Part shown: in pieces, positions 19,442-28,351 of the stretch
Layout: each line of letters starts with the position of its first letter
How positions within the stretch are numbered: the first letter of the stretch is position 1
Assembly (NCBI RefSeq): GCF_004920835.1
Contig: NZ_QFHO01000005.1
Span: 62,001 to 126,000 of the forward strand
Length of the DNA: 64,000 nt
Reading direction: 5' to 3'
From: Stenotrophomonas maltophilia
GTDB lineage: Bacteria; Pseudomonadota; Gammaproteobacteria; Xanthomonadales; Xanthomonadaceae
Notes under the pieces: generated by a model
The model's database searches: none
What the model saw: only the letters and a program-made list of their open reading frames with translations
What the model was told of the DNA's origin: nothing
Translations under genes and position numbers: made by a program

Positions 19442-19846
19442 TCAATACCCCGCTGCGGTGAACGCATCCAGCACTGCATCGCGCAGCGCATCGGGCAATG
19501 CCTCGATGTCCATCGCGCGATCATCCAGGTGCAGGCTCGGGTCCAGGCCGCTGGCCCGGCCCTGGGCCAGTGCCTGCAGCCACAGCAGCACGCAGATCAC
19601 AAACTCGCGCTCATGGCCCAGCCGCAGCTGGCTGGCGCCGCGTTCGATCACCTCGAACGGGTACCACTCCTGGGCATCGTTGAAGGTGCCGCCCTGCTGA
19701 AGCACGGCCTGCAACTGCTGCAGGTGGCGCGGGGCGTCGTCGCCGGCATCGCACAGCGCGGCGATCCAGGTCAGCTCGGCCGCGCTGGCGGACAACGCCA
19801 GCGACCGCGCCGATGAGACGGATGCAACTGCAGCCAGACCTTCCAT
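19442..19846 (-). CDS. Hypothetical protein
   Basis: A 134-residue soluble protein with no signal peptide or membrane segment, starting MEGLAAVASVSSARSLA. It is mostly helical and alanine/leucine-rich, with a central NDAQEWYPFEVIERG and FVICVLLWLQALAQG, and an acidic C-terminal third. I do not recognise the family. The frame has good third-position GC bias for its full length, and the gene stands alone between a repeat cluster and prlC on the other strand. Confidence 0.6.
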   Translation of the reverse strand: MEGLAAVASVSSARSLALSASAAELTWIAALCDAGDDAPRHLQQLQAVLQQGGTFNDAQEWYPFEVIERGASQLRLGHEREFVICVLLWLQALAQGRASGLDPSLHLDDRAMDIEALPDALRDAVLDAFTAAGY

Positions 19847-20016
19847 GTGGGCCCTCGTTGGGTACCTACCGCTGCGGACTCCCCCGCAGCCAGAGCTTCG
19901 AACCGCGACCGTAAGGCCGACGTGAATACCGGGCAGCGCCCCCTTGTCAGCCACGCCCGGCAGCGCCATATCTACCGTGCTGCCCGCCTGTCGGGCCCGT
20001 ACCCTGGAGATCTGCC

Positions 20017-22047
20017 GTGACCGTTGCCAACCCCCTGCTCGATTTTTCCGGCCTGCCGCGCTTCGAGGCGATCCGCCCCGAGCACGTGGCGCCGGCGCTG
20101 GACGTGCTGCTGGCCGAGGCCGAAGCCGCCGTCAGCGCAGCCGAGCAGGTGCAGCCGGTGCGCTGGGAGACCTTCGTTGCCCCGCTGGACGATGCCACCG
20201 AACGCCTGTGGCGCGCTTGGGGCCTGGTCGGCCACCTGCAGGGCGTGGTCAACACCCCGGAACTGCGCGAGGTCTACAACAGCAACCTGCCACGGGTGAC
20301 CCGTTTCGCCAGTGCGCTGGGCCAGAACCTGGCGTTGTACCGGCAGTACCAGACCCTGGCTGCCAGCGCCGAGGCGGCGCACTTTGACGAGGCCCAGCGC
20401 AAGGTGCTGGACAACACGTTGCGCGATTTCCGCTTGGGTGGCGCTGAGCTGGCACCCGAGGCGCAGCAGCGTTTCGCGGCAATCAAGGAAGAGCTGTCGG
20501 CGCTGTCGGCGAAGTTCTCGCAGAACGTGCTCGACGCCACTGATGCGTGGTCGCTGATCATCGAGGACGAAGCGCGACTGAAGGGCCTGCCGGAAGACGT
20601 GAAGGCTGCCGCGCATGCTGCAGCAGAGAAGGACGGCAAGACCGGCTGGAAACTGACCTTGCAGATGCCGTGCTACCTGCCGGTGCAGACCTGGGGTGAG
20701 GACCGCGACCTGCGCGAGATCCTTTACCGCGCCAGCGCACAGCGTGCGTCCGAGTTCGGCGACGATGCATTGGACAACAGCGGTAACATCGACCGCATCC
20801 TGGCCTTGCGCGCTGAACTGGCCGCGCTGCTCGGTTTCGGCTCGTATGGCGATTATTCGGTGGCGACCAAGATGGCGCAGGACCCGGCCGAGGTGCTCGG
20901 TTTCCTGCGTGACCTGGCCGCGCGCGCCAAGCCGTTCGCCGCCAAGGACCGCGCCGAGCTGGAGCAGTTCGCCCGCGAGCATCTCGGTATCGACAGCCTG
21001 CAGGCCTGGGATCTGGCGTTCGCCGCCGACCGCCTGAAGCAGGCGCGTTACAGCTACTCCGAGCAGGAAGTGAAGCAGTATTTCACCGAACCGAAGGTAC
21101 TCGGCGGCCTGTTCTCGGTGATCGAGCAGCTGTACGGCCTGCGCGTGCAGGAAGACAGCGCGCCGGTCTGGCATGAGGACGTGCGCTTCTTCCGCCTGGT
21201 GGATGCGCAGGGCGCCCTGGTGGGCCAGTTCTACCTGGACCTGTACGCCCGCGAGGGCAAGCGTGGCGGCGCGTGGATGGATGACTGCCGCAACCGTCGC
21301 GAGCGTACCGACGGCAGCGTGCAGACGCCGCTGGTCTACCTGGTGTGCAACTTTGGTCGCGGTGCCAACGGTAAGCCGGCTACCTTCAGCCACAATGAAG
21401 TGACCACCCTGTTCCATGAGATGGGCCACGGCCTGCATCAGCTGCTGACCCGCATCGGCGAACTGGGCGTGGCCGGCATCAACGGCGTGGAATGGGACGC
21501 GGTGGAGCTGCCCAGCCAGTTCATGGAGAACTTCTGCTGGGAATGGGACCACCTGCAGGGCATGACCGGGCATGTGGAAACGGGTGAGCCGCTGCCGCGC
21601 GCGCTGTACGAGCGCATGCTGGCCGCACGCAACTTCCATAGCGGCATGGCCACCGTTCGCCAGCTGGAGTTCGGCCTGTTCGACATGCTGCTGCACAGCC
21701 AGTTCGAGCCGGCGCAGGACAGCGTGCTGGCACTGCTCGACCGCGTGCGCGCGGAAGTGGCGGTGAACCATCCGCCGGTCTGGAACCGCTTCCCGCATCA
21801 GTTCAGCCACATCTTTGCCGGCGGCTACGCAGCCGGTTACTACAGCTACAAGTGGGCCGAGGTGCTGAGCGCCGATGCCTATGCGGCGTTCGAGGAGGCG
21901 CCGCAGGCGCTGGCTGAAACCGGCGCGCGCTTCCGCGAAGAGATCCTTTCTCGTGGTGGCAGTCGCCCGGCGGCGGAGAACTTCAAGGCCTTCCGTGGCC
22001 GCGCGCCGCAGATCGATGCGCTGCTGCGCCATTCGGGCATGGCGTAA
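20017..22047 (+). CDS. prlC: Oligopeptidase A, M3 zinc metallopeptidase
   Basis: Cytoplasmic peptidase that degrades oligopeptides such as cleaved signal peptides. It is 676 residues, close to E. coli OpdA/PrlC (680), with the same beginning (NPLLDFSGLPRFEAIRPEHV). The zinc motif HEMGH (His467-His471) lies in TTLFHEMGHGLHQLL. The C-terminal block contains AGGYAAGYYSYKWAEVLSADAY, typical of M3 enzymes. The start is GTG with GGAGA upstream. No operon partner; GTAG repeats follow. Confidence 0.95.
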   Translation: MTVANPLLDFSGLPRFEAIRPEHVAPALDVLLAEAEAAVSAAEQVQPVRWETFVAPLDDATERLWRAWGLVGHLQGVVNTPELREVYNSNLPRVTRFASALGQNLALYRQYQTLAASAEAAHFDEAQRKVLDNTLRDFRLGGAELAPEAQQRFAAIKEELSALSAKFSQNVLDATDAWSLIIEDEARLKGLPEDVKAAAHAAAEKDGKTGWKLTLQMPCYLPVQTWGEDRDLREILYRASAQRASEFGDDALDNSGNIDRILALRAELAALLGFGSYGDYSVATKMAQDPAEVLGFLRDLAARAKPFAAKDRAELEQFAREHLGIDSLQAWDLAFAADRLKQARYSYSEQEVKQYFTEPKVLGGLFSVIEQLYGLRVQEDSAPVWHEDVRFFRLVDAQGALVGQFYLDLYAREGKRGGAWMDDCRNRRERTDGSVQTPLVYLVCNFGRGANGKPATFSHNEVTTLFHEMGHGLHQLLTRIGELGVAGINGVEWDAVELPSQFMENFCWEWDHLQGMTGHVETGEPLPRALYERMLAARNFHSGMATVRQLEFGLFDMLLHSQFEPAQDSVLALLDRVRAEVAVNHPPVWNRFPHQFSHIFAGGYAAGYYSYKWAEVLSADAYAAFEEAPQALAETGARFREEILSRGGSRPAAENFKAFRGRAPQIDALLRHSGMA

Positions 22048-22054
22048 GGCCAAC

Positions 22055-22166
22055 GATCATCCACGCATGGCGTGGATCTACCGGAATGTTCGGACATGGC
22101 GTAACGCCTTGGTAGGCGCCAACCTTGGTTGGCGAAAAGCCCAGGCCAACCAAGGTTGGCCTCTAC
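22055..22166. repeat. GTAG-headed palindromes between convergent genes
   Basis: One element (opposite strand, 22055-22081) has the core ATCCACGCATGGCGTGGAT. A facing pair spans 22112-22166 with GCCAACCTTGGTTGGC cores. They fill most of the 138 bases between prlC and the SDR gene and could fold as a bidirectional transcription block. Confidence 0.8.
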
Positions 22167-22185
22167 CGGGCGTCGCGCCGTGGGA

Positions 22186-22989
22186 TCATTCGACGTAGAT
22201 CATCTTCCGGGTCATGCCGCCGTCCACGATGAAGTCCTGGCCGGTGGTGAAACCGGACAGCGACGACAGCAGGTACACCGCCAGTGCACCGATGTCTTCG
22301 GGGCGGCCGACCCGGCCCACCGGGTGTTGCGCATGGTCGATGGCTGAGTATTCCGGCGCGTGGCGCCGTGAGGGTGCCTGCCACGCAGTGGTGCCGATCC
22401 AGCCGGGGCTGATGCTGTTCACCCGCACCGCCGGCCCGCTGCTGATCGCCAGCGCGTGGGTGAAGGCGACCAGTCCACCCTTGGCTGCGGCATAGGCTTC
22501 GCTGTGTGATTCGGATTGCCACGCGCGGGTCGAGGCGATGTTGATGATCGCGCCGGCAGCATTCGCCGAGAGTGCCGGCAGCGCATGCTTGCTGCACAGG
22601 AATGCACCATGCAGCGAGGACAGACGGCGCTGCCATTCGTTCCAGTCCATGTCCTGCAGCAACGTCCCGTGCGGTCCAGCGATGCCCGCGTTGTTGACCA
22701 GCCCATCGATGCGACCGAAATGCTGCAGGGCTACGGCGATGAAAGCGCGCACGCTGGCTTCATCGGTGATGTCCAACGGTTGGAACGCGGCATCGTCGCC
22801 GCGCCGCCATTCCGCCAGGCACGCTTCGCCAGCCTCGGCGTCCAGATCGCCGATCAGCACGCGTCCACCGGCACCGAGCACGGCCTGGGCAATGCCACGG
22901 CCGATGCCGTTGGCGCCGCCGGTGACCAGCACGACCTTGCCCGACAGTGGCGCGGCCGGCCATGCAGCAATCGGCGGCACCGTGCTCAC
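22186..22989 (-). CDS. SDR family NAD(P)-dependent oxidoreductase
   Basis: A 267-residue classical short-chain dehydrogenase. The dinucleotide motif TGGANGIGRG is near residue 25, NNAG near residue 95, and the catalytic YAAAK follows a Ser in the INIAST strand. Asp residues in LIGDLDAEAG after the second strand suggest NAD+ preference. Substrate unknown. The start is GTG, overlapping the TGA of the upstream DUF1415 gene by four bases, so the two are probably translated together. Confidence 0.9.
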   Translation of the reverse strand: MSTVPPIAAWPAAPLSGKVVLVTGGANGIGRGIAQAVLGAGGRVLIGDLDAEAGEACLAEWRRGDDAAFQPLDITDEASVRAFIAVALQHFGRIDGLVNNAGIAGPHGTLLQDMDWNEWQRRLSSLHGAFLCSKHALPALSANAAGAIINIASTRAWQSESHSEAYAAAKGGLVAFTHALAISSGPAVRVNSISPGWIGTTAWQAPSRRHAPEYSAIDHAQHPVGRVGRPEDIGALAVYLLSSLSGFTTGQDFIVDGGMTRKMIYVE

Positions 22990-23552
22990 GTCAGGTCTTC
23001 GCCGCGCAGGCGGCGGTGCCAGCCGTCCACACCGATGCGGTCCAGGGTCTGGATGTTGCGCTCGACGATCACGTCCGGGTCCGGATAGACATCCACCGCG
23101 CGTGCCACGCTGTCTTCGCGCAGCAGGTGCAGGGTGGGGAAGGGCGCGCGATTGGTGTAGTTGCTGGCGTCGTCTGCGGCCACGCCATCGAACTGGTAGT
23201 CCGGGTGGAAGCTGGCCACCTGCAGGATGCCCTGCAGGTCCAGCGCTTCGATGGCCGCGTCGGCGTTGTCGAGGAAATCGTTGTAGTCGAGGAAGTCGGT
23301 CAACACCTGCGGATGCACGATCAGGGTGGTGTCGATCTGCTCGGCCGGGGTATCGCGCAGCAGCACCAGCTCCTCGGCCAGCTGTTCAACCAGGGCTTCC
23401 GGCGTGGTCGCATCGCTGAGCACGATGCGGACCTGGTCCTTCACGTACACCGCCTTGGCGAACGGGCACAGGTTCAGGCCGATGACGATGCGCTCCAGCC
23501 ACAGGCGGGTGGCGGCGATCGGGTCATCGGTGGGCAGGTGGGAATCGGTCAT
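22986..23552 (-). CDS. DUF1415 family protein
   Basis: A 188-residue soluble protein of unknown function. The opening RLWLERIVIGLNLCPFAKAV and the later TLIVHPQVLTDFLDYNDFLD, FHPDYQF and NRAPFPTLHLLRE blocks are typical of DUF1415. The single Cys in NLCPFA is a conserved-looking residue. MTDSHL is preferred over the codon three residues earlier. It is first in a two-gene operon with the SDR. Confidence 0.85.
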   Translation of the reverse strand: MTDSHLPTDDPIAATRLWLERIVIGLNLCPFAKAVYVKDQVRIVLSDATTPEALVEQLAEELVLLRDTPAEQIDTTLIVHPQVLTDFLDYNDFLDNADAAIEALDLQGILQVASFHPDYQFDGVAADDASNYTNRAPFPTLHLLREDSVARAVDVYPDPDVIVERNIQTLDRIGVDGWHRRLRGEDLT

Positions 23553-23744
23553 GGCGGGCACGTGGCTGGCGGGGCCGCCATTGTAGGCAGTGTGCCGGTG
23601 CTGCGCTGTCCACTGTGCAGGAACTGGACAGTGGCGAAGCTGGAAATCCCCGAAGATTCAAACCGTTGCGCGCTACCGATGGATGGCCGATTGCCAGCCC
23701 GGGGCGACGGGCGTGGAATGGATGCACGACACAGGAGGACACCC

Positions 23745-25211
23745 ATGACTGCATCTTCCCCGTGGCTGCCGGACGCTCTCTGGGCCGGCGCCTTCTTCGA
23801 TGGGCACTGGCAGGCTGCTGTGCAGCGGCAGCCGGTGATCGAACCGGCTACCGGCCAGTCGCTCGGCGAGATCGGCCTGGCGGAACCGGCGCAGGTGGCG
23901 CGTTCGGCAGCTACCGCTGCGCAGGCACAACGGGCGTGGGCCGCCGCACCGTATGAACAGCGCGCCGAGGTGCTGCGCAAGGCTGCGCGGCTGGCCGAGG
24001 AGAACATCGATACCCTCATCGACTGGCTGGTCCGCGAAAGCGGCTCGACCCGCCTCAAGGCTGGCTTCGAGGCCAAGGTGACGATCAAGGCGCTGCAGGA
24101 GGCCGCCGCACTGCCGTCGCGCAGCGTGGGCGAGATCCTGCCCTCTGAACCGGGGCGGCTGAACCTGGCACGGCGCCGGCCGCTGGGCGTGGTGGGGATC
24201 ATTTCGCCGTTCAATTTCCCGCTGTACCTGGCAATGCGCGCGGTGGCCCCGGCGATTGCACTCGGCAATGCAGTGGTACTCAAGCCCGATCCGCGCACGG
24301 CGGTGTGTGGTGGCGCGGTGATCGCGCGTTTGTTCGAGCAGGCCGACCTGCCGGCGGGCGTGCTGCACATGCTGCCGGGTGACGGTGCGGCCGGTGCTGC
24401 ACTGACCAGCGATCCGAACGTGGCGATGATCCAGTTCACAGGCTCCACGGCGGCCGGGCGCAAGGTGGGCGAGGCCGCGGGCAAGCACCTGAAAAAGGTC
24501 TCGCTGGAGCTGGGGGGCAAGAATTCGCTGATCATTCTCGACGATGCCGACCTCGATCTGGCGGTGGCCAACACTGCGTGGGGTGTCTACCTGCACCAGG
24601 GCCAGATCTGCATGGCGACCGGCCGCGTGCTGGTGCACCGGAAGATCCACGCCGCGTTCCTGCAGAAGCTGGTGGCGAAGGCCAACGCGCTCAAGGTGGG
24701 CGATCCTGCACGCGAGGACGTAGCGATAGGCCCGCTGATCAACGCCGGTCAGCGCGACCACGCCGTGCGCGTGGTCGAGCAGGCGGTACAGGCCGGCGCC
24801 ACGCTGGAAGCGGGCGGTACGCACCGGGACCTGTTCTTCGCACCGACCGTGCTTGGCAACGTCGCGGCCGACAATCCGGCATTCAACGAAGAAATCTTCG
24901 CGCCGGTGGCGGTGGTGGTGCCGTTCGACGATGACGACGAAGCCGTGCGTTTGGCCAACGACAGCGAGTACGGACTGTCGATGGCGATCATTTCCAGCAA
25001 TGTCGGCCGCGCGCTGAAGATCGGCGAACGCCTGCGCACCGGCCTGCTGCACATCAACGATCAGACCGTGAACGACGAGGTGATCAATCCTTTCGGTGGC
25101 GTCGGCGCATCCGGCAACGGCACCAGTATCGGTGGCCCGGCCAACGGCGAAGAATTCACCCAGTGGCAGTGGCTGACCGTCAAGGGCGAAGCGCCCGCCT
25201 ATCCGATCTGA
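23745..25211 (+). CDS. NAD(P)-dependent aldehyde dehydrogenase, benzaldehyde-dehydrogenase-like
   Basis: Oxidises an aldehyde to the acid. The protein is 488 residues. SPFNFPLYLAMRAVAPAIALGN, FTGSTAAGRKVGE, the general-base Glu in LELGGKNS and the nucleophile Cys in GQICMATGR are all present. The NDQTVNDEVINPFGGVGASGNG ending resembles XylC-type aromatic aldehyde dehydrogenases. ATG 23745 has AGGAGG 7 bases upstream. The alcohol dehydrogenase gene follows after 17 bases, suggesting alcohol to aldehyde to acid. An imperfect inverted motif (CTGTCCA/TGGACAG) lies upstream near 23605-23635. Confidence 0.88.
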   Translation: MTASSPWLPDALWAGAFFDGHWQAAVQRQPVIEPATGQSLGEIGLAEPAQVARSAATAAQAQRAWAAAPYEQRAEVLRKAARLAEENIDTLIDWLVRESGSTRLKAGFEAKVTIKALQEAAALPSRSVGEILPSEPGRLNLARRRPLGVVGIISPFNFPLYLAMRAVAPAIALGNAVVLKPDPRTAVCGGAVIARLFEQADLPAGVLHMLPGDGAAGAALTSDPNVAMIQFTGSTAAGRKVGEAAGKHLKKVSLELGGKNSLIILDDADLDLAVANTAWGVYLHQGQICMATGRVLVHRKIHAAFLQKLVAKANALKVGDPAREDVAIGPLINAGQRDHAVRVVEQAVQAGATLEAGGTHRDLFFAPTVLGNVAADNPAFNEEIFAPVAVVVPFDDDDEAVRLANDSEYGLSMAIISSNVGRALKIGERLRTGLLHINDQTVNDEVINPFGGVGASGNGTSIGGPANGEEFTQWQWLTVKGEAPAYPI

Positions 25212-25228
25212 TCCAGGAGGATCCACGT

Positions 25229-26356
25229 ATGAACATTGACACTGCAACCCGTGAGATCACCGCCGCCGTGGTACGCGGCAAGGAACAACCTTTCGTCATC
25301 GAGCAGGCCACGCTGCGCGGCCCACAGGACGACGAAGTGCTGGTGAAGGTGGTGGCCACGGGCCTGTGCCATACCGACCTGATCGTGCGCGACCAGTACT
25401 ATCCGGTGCCGTTGCCGGCGGTGCTTGGCCATGAAGGCGCCGGCATCGTTGAAGCGGTCGGGCCCAACGTCAAGGAACTGAAGGCCGGCGATCATGTGGT
25501 GCTGACCTACGGTGCCTGTGGCCACTGCAATCCCTGCCGTGGCGGCCACGGCGCGTATTGCCGCGATTTCTTTGCGCTCAACTTCGGTGGCGACGATGGT
25601 CACGGCCATACCGCGATCACCGATGCGCAGGGCCAGTCGTTGCACGACCACTTCTTCGCACAGTCCTCGTTCGCCACCTACGCACTCGCACGCGAGATCA
25701 ATGCAATCAAGGTGCCGGACGATGCACCGCTGGAACTGCTCGGCCCGTTGGGCTGTGGCATCCAGACCGGCGCGGGCGCGGTGCTCAACTCGCTGCAGGT
25801 GCGGTCCGGCAGCAGCTTCGCCAGTTACGGTGCCGGTGCAGTCGGCCTGAGCGCGGTGATGGCGGCCAAGGTGGCTGGCGCCACCACCATCATCGCCATC
25901 GATGTGGTGCCGTCGCGCCTGGAATTGGCGCTGGAGCTGGGGGCCACCCACGTGATCAACAGCCGCGAGACCGATGTGGTCGAGGCCGTGCGTGCGATCA
26001 CCGGCGGCGGCGCTGATTTTGCGCTGGAATCGACCGGTCGCCCGGAAGTGCTCTCCGCCGGCATCGAAGCGCTCGGCGGGCTTGGCATGATGGGCGTGGT
26101 CGGTGCGCCGAAGCTGGGCACCACCGCCAGTTTCGATGTGAACAACCTGCTGCTCGGCGGTCGCAGCATCCGCGGCATCGTCGAGGGTGACAGCGTGCCG
26201 CAGGTGTTCATTCCGCAGCTGGTGACACTGTTCCAGCAGGGCCGTTTCCCGTTCGACAAGCTGGTGAAGTTCTATCCGCTGGAACAGATCAACCAGGCCG
26301 CCGAAGACAGCACCCGTGGCATCACGTTGAAGCCGATCCTGCGCATCGCGGCGTAA
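25229..26356 (+). CDS. Zinc-dependent alcohol dehydrogenase, aryl-alcohol-dehydrogenase-like
   Basis: A 375-residue medium-chain dehydrogenase. Catalytic zinc ligands lie in GLCHTD and GHEGAG; the structural zinc Cys set is in ACGHCNPCRGGHGAYC. The nucleotide motif GAGAVGLSAVMAAKVAG and Asp in IIAIDVV imply NAD+. It resembles XylB/AreB-type aryl-alcohol enzymes, which reversibly oxidise benzylic alcohols; exact substrate unproven. Translation is likely efficient (AGGAGG at 25215-25220). Second gene of the dehydrogenase pair. Confidence 0.88.
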   Translation: MNIDTATREITAAVVRGKEQPFVIEQATLRGPQDDEVLVKVVATGLCHTDLIVRDQYYPVPLPAVLGHEGAGIVEAVGPNVKELKAGDHVVLTYGACGHCNPCRGGHGAYCRDFFALNFGGDDGHGHTAITDAQGQSLHDHFFAQSSFATYALAREINAIKVPDDAPLELLGPLGCGIQTGAGAVLNSLQVRSGSSFASYGAGAVGLSAVMAAKVAGATTIIAIDVVPSRLELALELGATHVINSRETDVVEAVRAITGGGADFALESTGRPEVLSAGIEALGGLGMMGVVGAPKLGTTASFDVNNLLLGGRSIRGIVEGDSVPQVFIPQLVTLFQQGRFPFDKLVKFYPLEQINQAAEDSTRGITLKPILRIAA

Positions 26357-26426
26357 GTGCAGGGGGGCACGGCTGGGTGCGGCCCCCCGCCTTGGACAGG
26401 TCTCCGCGATCTGTTGGACATGCGAT

Positions 26427-26467
26427 GGGGTCGGAGCCGATTTCCTCCGGAAAGCGGCTCCGACCCC
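26427..26467. repeat. GGGGTC-GACCCC inverted repeat
   Basis: GGGGTCGGAGCCG (26427-26439) pairs perfectly with CGGCTCCGACCCC (26455-26467) around a 15-base loop. One of five elements in this window sharing GGGGTC ends. It separates the dehydrogenase pair from the regulator gene. Confidence 0.75.
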
Positions 26468-26556
26468 TTGATTGATTGGGTAAGGAATCCCTGGCGGAAA
26501 CGTTCCGTTGCCGTGGCGTAACACGGGCATGGCGAACGCGGGTGTACTCTGCCTCC

Positions 26557-27654
26557 ATGATGGCTTCCGCACTGGGACAACAACAGTTGGTGGCCGCCCG
26601 GGCGGCCTTCGCCGAGGGGGATGCGCGGTCATTGGGCCTCCTGCCCTTGCCGCTGCAGCAGTCGTGGCAGCGCTCACGTGCGGCCGGTCTGCAGCCGGGG
26701 CAGGAGCCGGACTACCGGCCGCTGCTGGGCGATGGCCGCCATCTGTCCCATCCCGATGACAGACGCCTGGCGCGCTGCGTGCAGCCGGAGCTGCAACAAC
26801 TCTGGGCGGCCTTCGGTGGGCGTGGCTGGACGATGTTCTGCGCCAACCGCGACGGCATGGTGGTCGCGCAGCAGGCGCATGGCCTGGAAGACGCGCCCCT
26901 GTTAAGGCCGATCCAGGTTGGCCGACGGCTGGGCGAGAGCGAAATCGGCACCACGGCACCGGCGGTCAGCCTGGCCGACGACCTGCCGGCACTGGTGCGT
27001 GGCAACGAGCACTACCTGCAGCGTTTCGCCCCGGTGTTCTGCCTCAGCGAGCCGCTGCACGATCTCGACGGCAAGGTCTTCGGGGTGATCGACATCACCG
27101 GCCTGGGTGAGCGCGATCCGTCCTTGCTGCAGGGCTATTTCCGGCAGGCGGCACTGGCCAGCGAGAACCGCCTGTTCCATGCCCTCACCGACGTGCACCT
27201 GCTGGCCGTGCAGCATGATCCACGCTGGCTGGCGTCGCCGCTGCAGGGGCTGCTGGCGGTGCAGGAGGACGGCCAGCTGCGCGCGGCCAACCGCGTTGCA
27301 AGGCGCCTGTTGGGTCTGCCACGGCGCGGGCCGCTGCCGTTGCTGAGTCTGGAGGCGCTGTTTGCCGGTGCCAGTGCGGCGCAACGGCGTCGCCTGCTGC
27401 AACCGGGTGCGCCGCATCGGGTCCGTCTGGGCGAGGGCAGTGCGGTCTACCTGCAGCATCTGCAGGCACCGCGAGGTGCATTGCGGCGCGGCGCGCGGCG
27501 GAGTGCGCCGACAAACCCGGGTGCGCCGCAGCTGCGTGACCAGCAACGAGAGGCGGCACGGCGTGCGGCACAGGCCGCAGACGGCAATCTCAGTCTGGCC
27601 GCACGCCAGCTGGGTATCTCGCGCACCACGCTGTACAAGCTGCTGCGCGATTGA
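26557..27654 (+). CDS. AcoR-like transcriptional regulator, GAF plus Fis-type HTH, no AAA+ domain
   Basis: A 365-residue protein whose N-terminal half matches the sensor of AcoR-type activators (LPLPLQQSWQRSRAAGL, then a GAF domain with RLGESEIGTTAPAV and VFGVIDITG). The C-terminus is a Fis-type helix-turn-helix, NLSLAARQLGISRTTLYKLL. The middle lacks any Walker motif or GAFTGA loop, so it cannot work as a standard sigma-54 activator. ATG 26557 (followed by ATG 26560) is preferred to the long upstream frame. Its position suggests control of the dehydrogenase pair, by inference. Confidence 0.82.
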   Translation: MMASALGQQQLVAARAAFAEGDARSLGLLPLPLQQSWQRSRAAGLQPGQEPDYRPLLGDGRHLSHPDDRRLARCVQPELQQLWAAFGGRGWTMFCANRDGMVVAQQAHGLEDAPLLRPIQVGRRLGESEIGTTAPAVSLADDLPALVRGNEHYLQRFAPVFCLSEPLHDLDGKVFGVIDITGLGERDPSLLQGYFRQAALASENRLFHALTDVHLLAVQHDPRWLASPLQGLLAVQEDGQLRAANRVARRLLGLPRRGPLPLLSLEALFAGASAAQRRRLLQPGAPHRVRLGEGSAVYLQHLQAPRGALRRGARRSAPTNPGAPQLRDQQREAARRAAQAADGNLSLAARQLGISRTTLYKLLRD

Positions 27655-27663
27655 CCGGAAGGT

Positions 27664-27683
27664 CGCCGGGCATGGCCCGGCGG
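27664..27683. repeat. Single SMAG-like core palindrome
   Basis: CGCCGGGCATGGCCCGGCGG lies between the convergent regulator and yajQ genes. The usual GTAG head is missing, so it may be degraded. Confidence 0.6.
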
Positions 27684-27689
27684 CATCCA

Positions 27690-28172
27690 TCAGTCGCGGA
27701 AGTTGTTGAACTGCAGCGGCAGCTCGAACTTGCCGGCCTTCAGCACGGCGATGGCGTCCTGCAGGTCGTCGCGCTTCTTGCCCTGCACGCGCAGCTTGTC
27801 GCCGTTGATCTGGCTCTCCACCTTCAGCTTGGCATCCTTCAGTGCCGCGGCGATCTTCTTGGCGATCTTCTGCTCGATGCCCTGCTTGACGGTGATCTTC
27901 TGCCGGGCCTGCGCCAGGTTGGTTTCGATATCGCCGAATTCCAGGCTGAGCACGTCGATGCCGCGCGCGGCCAGGCGTGCACGCAGGATGTCGTTCATCT
28001 GCTTGAGCTGGAACTCGGTCGGCGCAGTCTGGTTGATGACATCGCCATCGCGTTCGAACTTGGCATCCACGCCCTTGAAATCGAAGCGGGTGGCGAGCTC
28101 GCGGTTGGCCTGGTCGATGGCGTTGGTCAGCTCGTGGGTGTCGACTTCGGACACGACGTCGAAGGAAGGCAT
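27690..28172 (-). CDS. YajQ family cyclic-di-GMP-binding protein
   Basis: A 160-residue protein of two RNP-like folds. MPSFDVVSEVDTHELTNAID and ELATRFDFKG open it, and KGKFELP-type wording (KAGKFELPLQFNNFRD) closes it. By family knowledge YajQ proteins bind c-di-GMP with high affinity, and the Xanthomonas homologue affects virulence by interacting with a transcription factor. The frame remains open upstream, but MPSFDVV is the universal start of the family. It stands alone. Confidence 0.95.
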   Translation of the reverse strand: MPSFDVVSEVDTHELTNAIDQANRELATRFDFKGVDAKFERDGDVINQTAPTEFQLKQMNDILRARLAARGIDVLSLEFGDIETNLAQARQKITVKQGIEQKIAKKIAAALKDAKLKVESQINGDKLRVQGKKRDDLQDAIAVLKAGKFELPLQFNNFRD

Positions 28173-28236
28173 GGGCGGTACTCCGCAGAATTCAGTGGCG
28201 GCCATTCTATCGCGCCGGCCTGCATGCCCGCTTTCT

Positions 28237-28321
28237 GTAGCCATGCTCGGCTGCTTTGTGAAGAGCAGCCGAGCATGGCTCGACTCTACAAGACGGCCAG
28301 CCAGGCTTGGCTCGGCGCTAC
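28237..28321. repeat. GTAG-headed long hairpin plus flanking CTAC
   Basis: GTAGCCATGCTCGGCTGCT (from 28237) pairs with AGCAGCCGAGCATGGCT (to about 28280), giving a hairpin with a very short loop, closed by CTAC at 28286-28289. Another CTAC-ended copy runs to 28321. It lies between the divergent yajQ and EamA genes. Confidence 0.75.
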
Positions 28322-28351
28322 ATAAGAGCAACAGGCGGGCGATAATGGGCC

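Noticed and set aside
19895..19910. GGTTCGAA-like T-loop sequence on the minus strand, hinting at a tRNA
   Set aside because: No acceptor stem, anticodon stem or CCA end can be built around it; a simple GCTGCGG/CCGCAGC hairpin explains the local pairing.
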